DNA of 47,902 nt from Priestia megaterium (GCA_008180335.1 VTEF01000012.1:1-47902); one strand, 5' to 3'; positions 27,009 through 36,106 are shown, counted from the stretch's first letter. The notes: generated by a model from the sequence alone, not told the origin. Made by a program: numbers and translations.

Positions 27009-27712
27009 CTATCCGTTATAATATTTGCTAAATGTCGATATAACTTCGTCTTTGAACGTGTCTTTATCGGTTTGTACTTCTTCTTTAATTATCTCATAGA
27101 ACGTATCTAACAAATCATTCTTTACTTGGGCATCAAATAGTTTGTACTTATCTGTATATACTGAAATCATCTTTCTGGTAGGATAACCGCGTCTGAATAG
27201 ATATTTTAGATGCTCATTACTGTTATCATCATATGAGTATTCGATATTTTTCATCCAGCCTAATTTGATGGGTAATCTTGTTGATAGACTTTCTTTAAAA
27301 AGTCTATTATTTTCGTTATGTAAGATTCTCTGTATCCTATCCATTTCTAAACTCGGAAAATTTAACGATGAGGAACCTTCAATGTTGGCCCTCATTTCAC
27401 TTAAAAAAATAACCCCATTCTTAACCCATTTTGATACAGAGTTATCTTTTCTTATTTGTTTATTGTTATCCCCATGAATAGCGTGACCTATCTCATGTGC
27501 TAACATAAATTTTACAATGTTTGGGTCGGTTTCCCATAATTCTAATATGGGTTTACTTAGTTTCACACCTTTGCCATTACGAAAAGCAGAACCATTTAGT
27601 AGGTTATCAAAACAATCTCTTTTTACTTTAAATTTTGACCCTTCAACATTTAAAGTGTCACAATTTTTTCTTTTTCTTCACGAACCTCTTTTAATATTTT
27701 TCTTATTTTCAT
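27009..27712 (-). pseudogene. Zinc metallopeptidase with HEIGH motif, probably frameshifted
   Basis: The open part (27009-27566, GTG start) encodes 185 residues with FMLAHEIGHAIHGDNN, a HExxH zinc site, and downstream SEMRANIEG as a possible third ligand, as in M48 or ImmA/IrrE peptidases. A good start lies further up: AAGGGGGAAAAT before ATG at 27712, reading MKIRKILKEVREEKEKI then stopping after VTL. One frame over, the sequence continues as NVEGSKFKVKRDC, NLLNGSAFRNGKGV into the peptidase. This looks like one gene broken by a single frameshift near 27650. A short functional form from 27566 is possible but lacks an RBS. Confidence 0.6.
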
Positions 27713-28170
27713 ATTTTCCCCCTTAATTCAAGTATATTAATTTTTGTTGTTGATTGCCATATGGCAATACTAGTTTTGCGGCCTCGTTTTTTTGTGTATG
27801 GGAAGTGTCTCTAATTATTAAGGAAGAGAATAGATTTTGTATCAAGATGACTGCGCCAAAGGCAGGTGCTAATGGGGCCAAGTTACTGTATCTGCTTATT
27901 GTAAACGTTAGTGCGGTATGGGAGTATAGATTGGATAAATGTGATTTTGTTTGATTGTTATTAGAAAGAGCGGGAAGTCTAAATTGTAACTGATTTAGAC
28001 AAAGGTGATAATAATTGAGCGGATGATGATGCATGTTCAGATAGGCAAAAAATTTTTGATTAATTCAATCGCGACAAGTGAATAAAATACAAGGAATTTA
28101 TTATGTTATTTTTCAGCATCAAGATTACTTAAAAAAGTAGGATAATTTTATACTTTGGACTTCTATGTAG
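27713..28170. other. Intergenic region without a supported gene
   Basis: About 460 bp between the peptidase start and the next terminator. Short open frames exist on both strands (27754-27954 and 27723-28034), overlapping each other, without ribosome binding sites or family motifs. An 8 bp stem GTCTAAAT/ATTTAGAC lies at 27977-28000. I see nothing more. Confidence 0.5.
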
Positions 28171-28203
28171 CTTGAAAGCAAACATTTGCTTTCAAGTTTT
28201 TTT
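28171..28203 (+). terminator. Terminator overlapping the third integrase stop
   Basis: CTTGAAAGCAAA / TTTGCTTTCAAG, 12 bp with a two-base turn (effectively an 11 bp stem), followed by TTTTTTTC on the plus strand. It covers the stop codon of the leftward integrase. Confidence 0.7.
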
Positions 28204-29421
28204 CTTTCTATAGCCGCGAACTAAATTGCTAAATTTGTTAGAGGCATTTTTTCTTCTATAGTTTGTAATATGGAGATACACTTTTCTTGTAACTTCATCA
28301 TCTTCGTGTCCTAATCTATCCATAATCTCATCTAATTCCACTTCTGCCTGAGCAAGAAGTGAGGTGTGAGTATGGCGTAAAGTATGCGGAGTAAGTTCTA
28401 AATTTAACCCACTAAGCTTTAATAATCTAGCCATTCTATTTGCCACAAACTTAATTAAAATTGGATAGCCGAGATGGCGGTTTAAATTTGTAAATATATA
28501 TCCCCTATTGTGATAACTGTCTCCAAGCCGTGAGATTATCTTATCCTGTTCTTCCTTATACTTTCTAAACATTTCGATGAGATCGGGATCCACATTTATT
28601 ACACGCTTTGATTTTGTTGTCTTTGGTCGAACTAATAGATATTTAGTTGTATTGTTTGTAGGGTTGTAATACGTTTTATTAATACTAATTGTATGTTTGT
28701 CGAAATCTATATCTCCCCACTTGAGTACAACTAATTCTCCGACACGCATTCCTGTAAAAGATAAGGTGGTGAAAATTAGTTCATCCATGTATAGTCCATT
28801 TTCTTTTGCAATATCTAGGAAGTGTACAAGTTCTTCAACCTCTAGGAATTTTGGAAGCTCCATTTTATTTTCTTCATCTTCATTGATAATATTGTCATTA
28901 TTTTTTATTATATAAGCATTTATTGTTGGGTTATCATTAAGAAGTTTCTTTTCGACGGCCTTCTTGAAAAGTAATCTGCCAGTAGTATTGATGCTTTCAA
29001 TTGTACTCATTGCAAGATTTTGATTTTTAAAATCATCCAATACAGCTTGATACATATCTTCTGTAATCTTTTTTAGTTTTAAATTATTGAAGTACGAAAG
29101 TAATTTATTTATTCCGTACTGTCTTATCCGGATTGTACCGGGTTTAGGAGCATATCTTTTAATGTATTCGGTTAGCCATTCGTTAGCCCAAGCTTCGAAA
29201 AGCATATCGGTTTCAATGTTGTATTGACCCTTTTTTATCTTTGCTATAATAATTGCTGCCTCAGCTTCTGCTTCTTCTCGGGTGGTAAACTTTCCTATCC
29301 ACATTTGTTTTCTCTTTCCAGTAATTAGATTTTTTCCAACGTCAATAACGAGGGTCCACTTTTTGTTACAAGTGCATTTTTCTCCACAAGTGCAACCCCT
29401 TTTAATAATTGATCCTTTCAT
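28192..29421 (-). CDS. int: Tyrosine integrase, third copy
   Basis: A 409-residue integrase closely related in plan to the one at 25495: MKGSIIKRGCTCGEKCTCNKKW has the same N-terminal cysteine cluster (C-x-C-x3-C-x-C here), then FEAWANEWLTEYIKRY, FTGMRVGELVVLKWGD (catalytic R), PHTLRHTHTS, DRLGHEDDEV and KVYLHIT (nucleophile Y). It is complete. AAGGAGG lies 14 bases before the ATG. The HTH gene upstream (29455-29682) is likely its excisionase partner. No matching att repeat was seen around it, so its own element may be eroded. Confidence 0.88.
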   Translation of the reverse strand: MKGSIIKRGCTCGEKCTCNKKWTLVIDVGKNLITGKRKQMWIGKFTTREEAEAEAAIIIAKIKKGQYNIETDMLFEAWANEWLTEYIKRYAPKPGTIRIRQYGINKLLSYFNNLKLKKITEDMYQAVLDDFKNQNLAMSTIESINTTGRLLFKKAVEKKLLNDNPTINAYIIKNNDNIINEDEENKMELPKFLEVEELVHFLDIAKENGLYMDELIFTTLSFTGMRVGELVVLKWGDIDFDKHTISINKTYYNPTNNTTKYLLVRPKTTKSKRVINVDPDLIEMFRKYKEEQDKIISRLGDSYHNRGYIFTNLNRHLGYPILIKFVANRMARLLKLSGLNLELTPHTLRHTHTSLLAQAEVELDEIMDRLGHEDDEVTRKVYLHITNYRRKNASNKFSNLVRGYRKKKT

Positions 29422-29454
29422 AATAATTAAAATTTTTCCTCCTTATTTTTATTA

Positions 29455-29682
29455 TTAAATCCTATGATTTTCTTTTCTTTGAGCAATCCATTGCTTAAAA
29501 TCAGTTTTATCTACTCTCTTAGTAGCTCCAATTTTAAAGTTTGGAATGCCACCTTTAGCAATACTAACCTGAAATAACTCATAGACTCTTCTTCTGGAAA
29601 TTCCGAGAAACTCCGAAATATGCTGTGCTGTTAGTGTATCGGGTAAGGAATCCCAAGTTGTATGTTTATTTGTATTTGGCAT
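29455..29682 (-). CDS. Excisionase-like HTH protein
   Basis: A 75-residue protein: PDTLTAQHISEFLGISRRRVYELF, then GGIPNFKIGATKRVDKTDFKQWIAQRK. This is the HTH_17 / Tn916 Xis fold: recognition helix plus the wing with K-I-G-x-x-x-R. GGAGGTTTTATAC precedes the ATG. It sits upstream of the third integrase in the same direction with 33 bp between, the usual xis-int order. Confidence 0.78.
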   Translation of the reverse strand: MPNTNKHTTWDSLPDTLTAQHISEFLGISRRRVYELFQVSIAKGGIPNFKIGATKRVDKTDFKQWIAQRKENHRI

Positions 29683-29708
29683 TGTATAAAACCTCCATTA
29701 TTTAAAGT

Positions 29709-30353
29709 TTAATATTGATTATATTCGGGTGTGAAATAGCGAAAATCTCGGAAAGAGATCATCTTAACATTTGCATTCTTTACAATTCTTTTAAAGCGAT
29801 ACTCTAAAGACCGTGGGTTAATTGCAGTTCCAACCTTGTTAGTAAAAACCAGCAGCTGTTCATTTTGATTATTTTCAATCAAGGGAACCTTATCTTGGTA
29901 TTTTCGGTTTTTATAGATAGCAAGTTTTTCGGTAATATGGCTAGGTATGCTAATCATTCGTTTATTACGAAGAGAATAAATATTAACCTTTCTATTATTA
30001 AAACTATCACTAGTCTTATTTATAGATATTTTTGCTTCACATAAATCTATATCTGACCAAAAGAGTGCGCATAATTCATTTATACGTAAATCTGTATACA
30101 GTAGAATTTCAAATATTAAGCCATTATCCTCCTTTTGGACTGCATCGAGGAACTTTGACACATCTTCTCGACTCCATTTTTCATGACTAGAAGATAAATT
30201 TTCTGCTTTACGAAAGTCTGGACTTAGGGTCTTTGCAAATTGCTTGGCATCCTCAAGTGAATTGAAACTTCGTACTTTTTGAATTCTCTTTCCGCCTTGA
30301 TCTTTTTTTACATCGTAAACAACTTGAAATCGTAACGATTTTTTAATTATCAT
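29709..30353 (-). pseudogene. Truncated, degenerate tyrosine recombinase
   Basis: A 214-residue remnant. An arm-type N-terminus (FQVVYDVKKDQGGKRIQKVR) runs straight into a catalytic domain (WSREDVSKFLDAV, LLYTDLRINELCALFWSDID with the first R) without the middle SAM-like domain. The second box is ISFRDFRYF instead of H-x-L-R-H, and the protein stops there, lacking the last H and the nucleophile Y. It still has a clean RBS (GGAGGTTT) and an intact frame, so it might be expressed as a DNA-binding regulator; catalysis is ruled out. Confidence 0.75.
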
Positions 30354-30721
30354 TTTTTAAACCTCCAATGTCTTTTTGAAAATTAATAATTGCTTTTTAA
30401 CTAGCCTGAACTATTACAATTAAACGATCTGAACTGAATGTTGAATAAACAAAATAAGTACACGTAGCCCATGTTGAGTAATTGGCTAAGTACCCTCCAC
30501 GGTTTTCTTTTGCATTTATTTTTATTCTCTGTTACGGAATACATTGTATCTTTGCATTTTCATATTTGAAGACTTTTTCTTAAAAAATATGACTTTAAAT
30601 TTTATTTTTTATATATAGACTCTTAAATTGATAGCTTAAAGAACAAATAGTTAGTAGAGAGGTATAAATGTTGTCTATTGTGTTTAAAATGCTAATGAAT
30701 ATTACTGGTAGGGGGATAATT
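30354..30721. other. AT-rich intergenic region
   Basis: About 370 bp with divergent upstream regions of the degenerate recombinase (-) and the HTH gene (+). It is strongly AT-rich in 30560-30660. No gene, RNA or clear repeat is seen. Confidence 0.5.
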
Positions 30722-30973
30722 ATGAGCAATACTGAATTTACAAATATCGAAATTCATAAGATATTTGATGTACAGGATGATGCGGTTCTTCATGTAGAAG
30801 ATATTGCAGTTTTAGTAAACATGCATGTAGAAAGTGTAAGGCGATGGTGTCGCACTGGTAAATTACCAAGCTACAATTTTGGAAACAAATATATTGTTCT
30901 GGGGTCTGATTTTAAAGAATTCATGAGAATAGCTAAAGTTAAACCAAGATGGGAACAGATGTTGAATGGGTAG
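30722..30973 (+). CDS. Excisionase-like HTH protein, partner A
   Basis: An 83-residue protein: FDVQDDAVLHVEDIAVLVNM, HVESVRRWCRTGKLPSYNFG, then VLGSDFKEFMRIAK, a MerR/HTH_17 excisionase fold. The ATG at 30722 has AGGGGGAT just upstream; an earlier in-frame ATG lacks one. It is a paralogue of the protein at 31337-31606 (shared VRRWCR, GSDFK and ordering). Its stop overlaps the next start. Confidence 0.72.
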   Translation: MSNTEFTNIEIHKIFDVQDDAVLHVEDIAVLVNMHVESVRRWCRTGKLPSYNFGNKYIVLGSDFKEFMRIAKVKPRWEQMLNG

Positions 30974-31340
30974 GGAATATGTATATCTGTCTTTCTTTAA
31001 GACTAACAAGATAGATTATATATATCATTCGAGATTAAAGATAATTGAGTTTGCATGTATCGGTTGTGAGGGAAAGGCTATAATTAGCAGTGTAACTTCT
31101 GAATGGCAGTGTTCTAATTGTAGTCAAAGTGGGAATCTTGTCACGCTTATTAATTTTGCGAAGAATAACAAGTTTGGAAGGATTTATGTACCAAAAAAAG
31201 AACAACAATCTATCCTAAAAACGTTAGATCGATTAGCAAACAAGTATCCTGTAGAAGAACAAAGAATATCACTATTAATAAAGAAGATTAAAGAACTTGT
31301 TAAATACTATGAAAATGAAAAAACACCATTGGACCATTAA
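30966..31340 (+). CDS. Zinc-ribbon protein of unknown function
   Basis: A 124-residue protein with two C-x2-C pairs: FACIGCEGK and WQCSNCSQSGNLVTL. The SGNLVTLI tail after the second pair resembles CHC2-type primase zinc fingers. The rest is basic and helical (KTLDRLANKYPVEEQ, IKKIKELVKYYENEK). It overlaps the HTH gene by 8 bp and likely forms a two-gene unit. It could bind single-stranded or origin DNA; this is inference. Confidence 0.65.
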   Translation: MGREYVYLSFFKTNKIDYIYHSRLKIIEFACIGCEGKAIISSVTSEWQCSNCSQSGNLVTLINFAKNNKFGRIYVPKKEQQSILKTLDRLANKYPVEEQRISLLIKKIKELVKYYENEKTPLDH

Positions 31341-31359
31341 AGGCCTGAATGGTGTTTTT
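31319..31359. terminator. Bidirectional terminator between convergent genes
   Basis: AAAAACACCATT (31319-31330) pairs with AATGGTGTTTTT (31348-31359) around 17 nt. It covers the stop codons of both the zinc-ribbon gene (+) and HTH gene B (-), which overlap by four bases. Confidence 0.85.
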
Positions 31360-31606
31360 CGTTCTTTTTGCTGTACCACTGTTTTGCAAATAATTTAAAA
31401 TCTGATCCACGAATTTTATAACGTCCAAATGGACTAAGGCATTTCAAATATCCATTTCGGCACCATCGCCTCACTGTTTCTTCGTGGACTCCTATTAGCC
31501 TAGCGATATTAATGGGGCTAAGAATAGCATCATCGTCTATTGCGTGGATGACGGGAAATCGTTCAATTTCATCATAGTTGTCTTCATCAAGATGTAAGTG
31601 CTGCAT
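31337..31606 (-). CDS. Excisionase-like HTH protein, partner B
   Basis: An 89-residue protein: AILSPINIARLIGVHEETVRRWCRNG, quoted in part, then CLSPFGRYKIRGSDFKLFAKQWY. Same fold as partner A, with the shared ETVRRWCR recognition helix. It lies 7 bp downstream of the large recombinase in the same direction and is probably its directionality factor or a regulator. Two paralogous HTH proteins on facing strands flank the transcription end. Confidence 0.72.
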   Translation of the reverse strand: MQHLHLDEDNYDEIERFPVIHAIDDDAILSPINIARLIGVHEETVRRWCRNGYLKCLSPFGRYKIRGSDFKLFAKQWYSKKNEKHHSGL

Positions 31607-31613
31607 AGTGAAT

Positions 31614-33704
31614 TTAGACTCCTTTCAAGGTTGTAATAATATTCTTCTTAGCAGTAATTAGGTTATTTCGCTTAGTAAGCCATTGCATTTCAGACATATA
31701 CTTTGGTTTCTGTTGGATTTGTATCAATTCGCTTTCAATATTCAATAATTGCTCCTGAAGTTGTTTTCTTTTTGGATTTTTATCATCTAAATTATCTGTA
31801 AATGATTCTACTTCAAGAACCATATCTCCTAGCCTATATCCTCTTTCAACTTCCCATTCTTTTAACTTTTCAAGATTCCAAGGAAAATTAATAGTTGCAT
31901 CGAGTACCTGATAATATTGCTCTTTCGTAATCTCAGAAGTATAATATTCTTCTCCGACTGATAGAGATGGTTTATGCCGTAATTGATGATCTGCAGCTGT
32001 TTTTTTTGCCAAATTATTTAATGAAATATCATTATTGATAAAGGTACGCATAATAATATTATTTAGAGAATGTCTTGATGCTTTAAAGATAAAATCTTGC
32101 TTTCTTACATCATCCAGAAAATCAAGGCGATTTCTTAACCTATTAATAAAGCTGAAAGTAATTGGTTTTCTGTGTCTATACTCTGGTAAAGCATAGTCAG
32201 GTCTAAATAAGAATCCTTTACCTTTTGGGGAGTTCTCGTCTTGTTTACGGTAAATATAAGATAAATATAAGTTTAGCTGTGTTACAGTACCTTGTGGTAT
32301 AGGTGTATGGTAGTCTGGATGAGAAGGACTATTTTCTTGCTTGGTCATAAAAGCTGGTAATCTTAATACTCCCCAACCATCTTCATCCGTTTCAAGATAA
32401 CCATTGGTGTTCAGTTGAAAATATTCTATTTTTACTTTGTGAAGCTCTTCAGGACGAATACCAGTTGTACATGAAAGTTGCCACATTGTCGCATGTTTTA
32501 AAGGATCTCTTGCACGAACATCTTCAAGAAGATACTGTTTAATTAGAACCATTTGTTCTCTGGTTAAGAATGTCTTGGTTCTAATATTCATATCACCTTT
32601 ATTAAGGTCACTTTCTTTTCTTGGGAATTGTTCCAGAAACTTAAATATACGTCTTTTTATGCGAGTGAATTCTCTAAAATCCTCATTGTCATCCAATGCA
32701 TCTTCTTCTAAAGTATCTAAAAGATAGTAATAAAATGGTCTTAGTTGCTGAAAGTAATTTATCAATGTTGTTCCCTTACGCTTGGTAGATAGTGAAGAAT
32801 AATCATCCTTTGAGACATTATAGATATCGAATACATCAGGATTAAAACTATCAGGTGGCTGAATTCGTTGAAAAGGATTCCTATGAAAATCTGTCTCTAT
32901 TCCACATCGTCCAGCAATGATAAGAATAAAAGCAGAACTGATAATACGTTTTATCGACTCAAGTGTTTCTTCTTTATTGGCAATTTGCTGAGTAGAACGA
33001 TAACCATTGTAAACTACAACTCCACCGTTTGCCCTAAATTTAAGATATTTAGAGATGATTTGTTGCTGATGGTTATTTAATAAATCATAAGCATTCTGCA
33101 AACTGGCTCCTTTGAATTCTGCGAAGTTCTCCTTAACCTGTTTTTTTATTAGAGGGAGTAGGTCTATTATTTCTCTTTCATCATATAAACTCGTCCCTAC
33201 TAGATGAGGTGGTTGGGGAAGCAGTCCCAATCGTTGATAGTACCTTAAAGACGATAGGGAAGTTAAATTGGAATTTTTCCCTATCTGTTCCAATGTGTTA
33301 TAGCGATTTTCGAGAATAGTTGAGCGATAAAAGAAATAATTCATCTTGATATCAAGTAAATCTTTCGGAGGTGGAGCGCACTTGGGAACTTTTACATATT
33401 TACCTTCCCATATTCCTTCTCGTATCTGTTCAATTAATTCACGAAATGATAAATTTAACATACTTGCTACATGATATGCGGCTATATATTCAGAACTATT
33501 ATTGTAATAGTGATAGGCTTCATTATGTTTTGAGTAATATTCTTGAATAAGTGGAATGGCTTCTGGTTGTACGAAACAGTTCGATTCATCTTTTACAAGA
33601 TATTGAACAAAAGGTGTTTGTTGGACCAGATAATTGAAACATTTCCCTGAGATTCCGCTTAATTTAGCAGCTTGGTTTCGCGTTAGTAAAGTTAAGTTTT
33701 CCAT
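31614..33704 (-). CDS. Large tyrosine recombinase with MerR-like HTH
   Basis: A 696-residue protein, nearly twice normal integrase size. Residues ~1-30 form an HTH (LTRNQAAKLSGISGKCFNYL), a second helix-turn region occurs around 80-100, and a MerR-type SLRYYQRLGLLPQPPHLVG lies near 150. The C-terminal half is a tyrosine recombinase: R in TTGIRPEELHKVK near 417, FKASRHSLNNII near 540-548, ADHQLRHK and likely nucleophile Y in EEYYTSEITKEQYYQ near 585-600. A coiled-coil tail follows. It recalls large recombinases of Tn554-like or other atypical transposons. Frame intact. Confidence 0.78.
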   Translation of the reverse strand: MENLTLLTRNQAAKLSGISGKCFNYLVQQTPFVQYLVKDESNCFVQPEAIPLIQEYYSKHNEAYHYYNNSSEYIAAYHVASMLNLSFRELIEQIREGIWEGKYVKVPKCAPPPKDLLDIKMNYFFYRSTILENRYNTLEQIGKNSNLTSLSSLRYYQRLGLLPQPPHLVGTSLYDEREIIDLLPLIKKQVKENFAEFKGASLQNAYDLLNNHQQQIISKYLKFRANGGVVVYNGYRSTQQIANKEETLESIKRIISSAFILIIAGRCGIETDFHRNPFQRIQPPDSFNPDVFDIYNVSKDDYSSLSTKRKGTTLINYFQQLRPFYYYLLDTLEEDALDDNEDFREFTRIKRRIFKFLEQFPRKESDLNKGDMNIRTKTFLTREQMVLIKQYLLEDVRARDPLKHATMWQLSCTTGIRPEELHKVKIEYFQLNTNGYLETDEDGWGVLRLPAFMTKQENSPSHPDYHTPIPQGTVTQLNLYLSYIYRKQDENSPKGKGFLFRPDYALPEYRHRKPITFSFINRLRNRLDFLDDVRKQDFIFKASRHSLNNIIMRTFINNDISLNNLAKKTAADHQLRHKPSLSVGEEYYTSEITKEQYYQVLDATINFPWNLEKLKEWEVERGYRLGDMVLEVESFTDNLDDKNPKRKQLQEQLLNIESELIQIQQKPKYMSEMQWLTKRNNLITAKKNIITTLKGV

Positions 33705-34034
33705 TTTTATTATCCTTTCTATCGTATTTTATCAATCTATCCATTTTGGGATAGAAACATACATACACACAAAACGCACATTCTATAACAAAATAGGATG
33801 TCGAAATGATGGTTCTTAGGAGTTAATGTGTTGCAGTATATGAGTAATGTGTGTTTCATCAAACCTGTTCATTTGATGTTTTTAAACATTATAGCTACAT
33901 AATTGCTGCATTCGAACAACCTAGAAAAATAGACAGAAAAATTATCTGGAATTTTCCTTTAATTGAACAACTTCATACTATAAACTAACTAATAGTAAAT
34001 TAATCTAGTTAAAAACAGAAAGGAGTAAACTAAA
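33705..34034. other. Divergent intergenic region
   Basis: About 330 bp between the recombinase (-) and the DUF1040-like gene (+). CTATCC and GGATAG around ATTTTG near 33740 form a small palindrome by the recombinase start and could be an operator or recombinase site. AGAAAGGAG precedes the rightward gene. Nothing else stands out. Confidence 0.45.
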
Positions 34035-34511
34035 ATGAGAGACCGTAGAAGAATTCCAAGAATCATTGCCTTGCTACAAAAGATTTGGGAGCAGCAGCAC
34101 GACGTTCGATTTAACCAATTGATTTCTAATTTGCAGTCCCAGTATTCGCATCTGAATGATAATTACGGAAAAAAAGTAATTGATTCTAATAGAGGTACAT
34201 ATTTGGATTTATTTTTTCTAGAAGATGATAAGTGGGAAATATTTCTTGAAGATTATTGGAGAGAAATTGAGGGTGAACTGAAAAAAGAAGAAGCAAAAAT
34301 TACTGATGAAGTTATTAATGAAGTAATTAATATGTTTCTTGAAGCAGGCATTAAACAGGAAAACCTCGATGATAAAGTTTCTAATAACATTAGAAGATTT
34401 TATGTAGTTGAGAGCAGATGGTTAACTACAGAGGCCATAACTGACCTGATTAAAAATTTCTCAAACGAGGACAGACTACAATTATTTTATAAAATAAATC
34501 AAGGTCTGTGA
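34035..34511 (+). CDS. DUF1040-like protein
   Basis: A 158-residue protein. The N-terminal MRDRRRIPRIIALLQKIWEQ and DVRFNQLISNLQ follow the DUF1040 pattern (MRDPxRIxxIL, then DLRxxQLI), a small domain frequent in mobile and defence regions. The remaining ~90 residues are acidic and helical. AGAAAGGAGTAAAC precedes the ATG. It faces the helicase gene tail to tail. Function unknown. Confidence 0.65.
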   Translation: MRDRRRIPRIIALLQKIWEQQHDVRFNQLISNLQSQYSHLNDNYGKKVIDSNRGTYLDLFFLEDDKWEIFLEDYWREIEGELKKEEAKITDEVINEVINMFLEAGIKQENLDDKVSNNIRRFYVVESRWLTTEAITDLIKNFSNEDRLQLFYKINQGL

Positions 34512-34534
34512 TAAGTAAAAACTTAACACAGACC
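34503..34534. terminator. Bidirectional terminator
   Basis: GGTCTGTG-A-TAAGT, loop AAAA, ACTTA-A-CACAGACC, one A-A mismatch. It lies between the convergent DUF1040-like (+) and DnaB-like (-) genes and overlaps the stop of the former. Confidence 0.8.
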
Positions 34535-34554
34535 CAAATTTATCTCATATGAAA

Positions 34555-35856
34555 TTAACCACTGACTTTCATTTTGGACAAATCAAGAAATGTTCCTGTT
34601 TCCTTGGCAAATAGTAAATCAACTGGACCGACTGGACTATTTCGTTGCTTTGCTATATTAATTTCGATTTTGTTTTTTTGATCACTATTGTTGTTATAGT
34701 AATCATCACGGTGTAGCAAAAGGATTACATCAGCGTCTTGTTCAATGCTCCCTGAATCTCGTAAATCACTCATATAAGGACGTTTGTCTGCCCGTTGTTC
34801 AACATTTCGATTAAGCTGACTTAATAGAATGATAGGTACGTTAAGCTCTTTTGCCATTATCTTTAGTTCTCTTGTTATCGCTGCGATTTTTAAGTCGTGT
34901 CTATCGTAGCTATTATCCGTCTTTATTAGTTGTAAATAATCAACGATAACCAAACAAGGATTTTCATTTGTTTTTCTTATTTCCCTTCTAATCTTTAAAT
35001 TGATGTCAAAAGTAGTTTGACCCGGATAATCGTCTATAACTAAGTCCCATTTATCAATAATTCCTGTAACGTTTGCCGCACGATCTATTTCTTCATCTGT
35101 CATTTGATTTTGACGTAAAAACATGGAATTAATGCTTGCCATTGAACTTAGTATTCGATAGAGCAGTTGCTTTTGGGGCATTTCAAACGAGAAAAAAATC
35201 ACTTTTGTATTCTTTTTACAAGCATTCATTGCAAAGTTTAAAGCAAGAGCAGTTTTCCCTACAGACGGTCGAGCTGCGAGTATAATTAAGTCTCCCTTTT
35301 GAAATCCATCCGTCATTAAATTTAAATCTAAAAAACCTGTATCAATTCCACTTAAACCTTCCTTTTGATTTGAAAGTTCATCATATATTTCCATAAGGAC
35401 CTCTTGTTTTGAGGCTACCGAAATATCCCCACCTTCATCTGTTAACTCGTTTAATAGTTTAAGAGTGTGATAAAGACTGTCTTCACTTGGAGTAAATTCA
35501 AAGGATTTAAAGATTTGTAATGCTTTTCTAATTTTAAAGGCCTTTTTAACGAGACCTTCATAAAAGTGGAAAGGTTCAACACTAGGGACAGATTCCCCTA
35601 ATTGCAGGAGAAAGCTCACACCTCCAATTTGCTCTATTGTAATATTACCTAAATTTGAAACCAATGTTACACAATCTATGGGTACCCTATCTTTATCTAG
35701 TGTTTTCATCGACTTAAAGATAATTCGATGTTTTTCCAAGGAAAATTCATCAGCTTTTACAGTTGCATCTTTAATTAATTCGGGTTTTTGTAAAATGCAG
35801 CCTAGAACCACTTGTTCTGCCTCTATATTGTATACATCATTATAGTTATTCTGCAT
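34555..35856 (-). CDS. Replicative DNA helicase, DnaB family (SPP1 gp40-like)
   Basis: A 433-residue hexameric 5'-3' helicase. The N-terminal domain starts NIEAEQVVLGCILQKPELI; the RecA-like domain begins GIDTGFLDLNLMTDGF, with Walker A ARPSVGKTALAL near 192-203, Walker B LVIVDYLQLI, and LLSQLNRNVEQRADKRPYMSDLRDSG, QDADVILLLHRDDYY. Length and motifs are complete. It overlaps the upstream gene by 11 bp. With the two genes upstream it forms a self-contained replication module like genes 38-39-40 of phage SPP1. Confidence 0.93.
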   Translation of the reverse strand: MQNNYNDVYNIEAEQVVLGCILQKPELIKDATVKADEFSLEKHRIIFKSMKTLDKDRVPIDCVTLVSNLGNITIEQIGGVSFLLQLGESVPSVEPFHFYEGLVKKAFKIRKALQIFKSFEFTPSEDSLYHTLKLLNELTDEGGDISVASKQEVLMEIYDELSNQKEGLSGIDTGFLDLNLMTDGFQKGDLIILAARPSVGKTALALNFAMNACKKNTKVIFFSFEMPQKQLLYRILSSMASINSMFLRQNQMTDEEIDRAANVTGIIDKWDLVIDDYPGQTTFDINLKIRREIRKTNENPCLVIVDYLQLIKTDNSYDRHDLKIAAITRELKIMAKELNVPIILLSQLNRNVEQRADKRPYMSDLRDSGSIEQDADVILLLHRDDYYNNNSDQKNKIEINIAKQRNSPVGPVDLLFAKETGTFLDLSKMKVSG

Positions 35857-36106
35857 TTAACAAACGTCTCCGTTCATCAAGTTGTTTTAGAAAATCGTTT
35901 TGAGCCTTTTCTTGAACAGCAATTTGACTAATTGTTGGAGGAAAAGAGCTAGTTCGAATATAGGCGTTCAGATTTTGCTGGATAGCACCAAATGGCATTG
36001 TCATCAAATGATTAAGCCAGAATACCAATTTTTCCTGACTCATCTCAAAATTAGGGTATGCAATTGTAATACTGCGGATGATTAAAACCGCTTGATCTCT
36101 AGTCAT
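35846..36106 (-). CDS. Helicase loader/inhibitor, G39P-like
   Basis: An 86-residue protein: TRDQAVLIIRSITIAYPNFE, LVFWLNHLMTMPFGAIQQNL and IRTSSFPPTISQIAVQEK. The helical fold with YP-F and FPPTISQI is that of SPP1 G39P and related phage loaders, which hold the DnaB-like helicase and hand it to the origin protein. Overlaps on both sides (8 and 11 bp) support an operon. Confidence 0.78.
   Translation of the reverse strand: MTRDQAVLIIRSITIAYPNFEMSQEKLVFWLNHLMTMPFGAIQQNLNAYIRTSSFPPTISQIAVQEKAQNDFLKQLDERRRLLNAE

Noticed and set aside
27723-28034. Possible genes on either strand
   Set aside because: Overlapping opposite frames without RBS or recognisable protein features.
28014-28040. GAGCGGATGATGATGCATG as a degenerate third att core
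   Set aside because: Only partial resemblance to the 18 bp core with several mismatches and an indel; not above chance in a judgement by eye.
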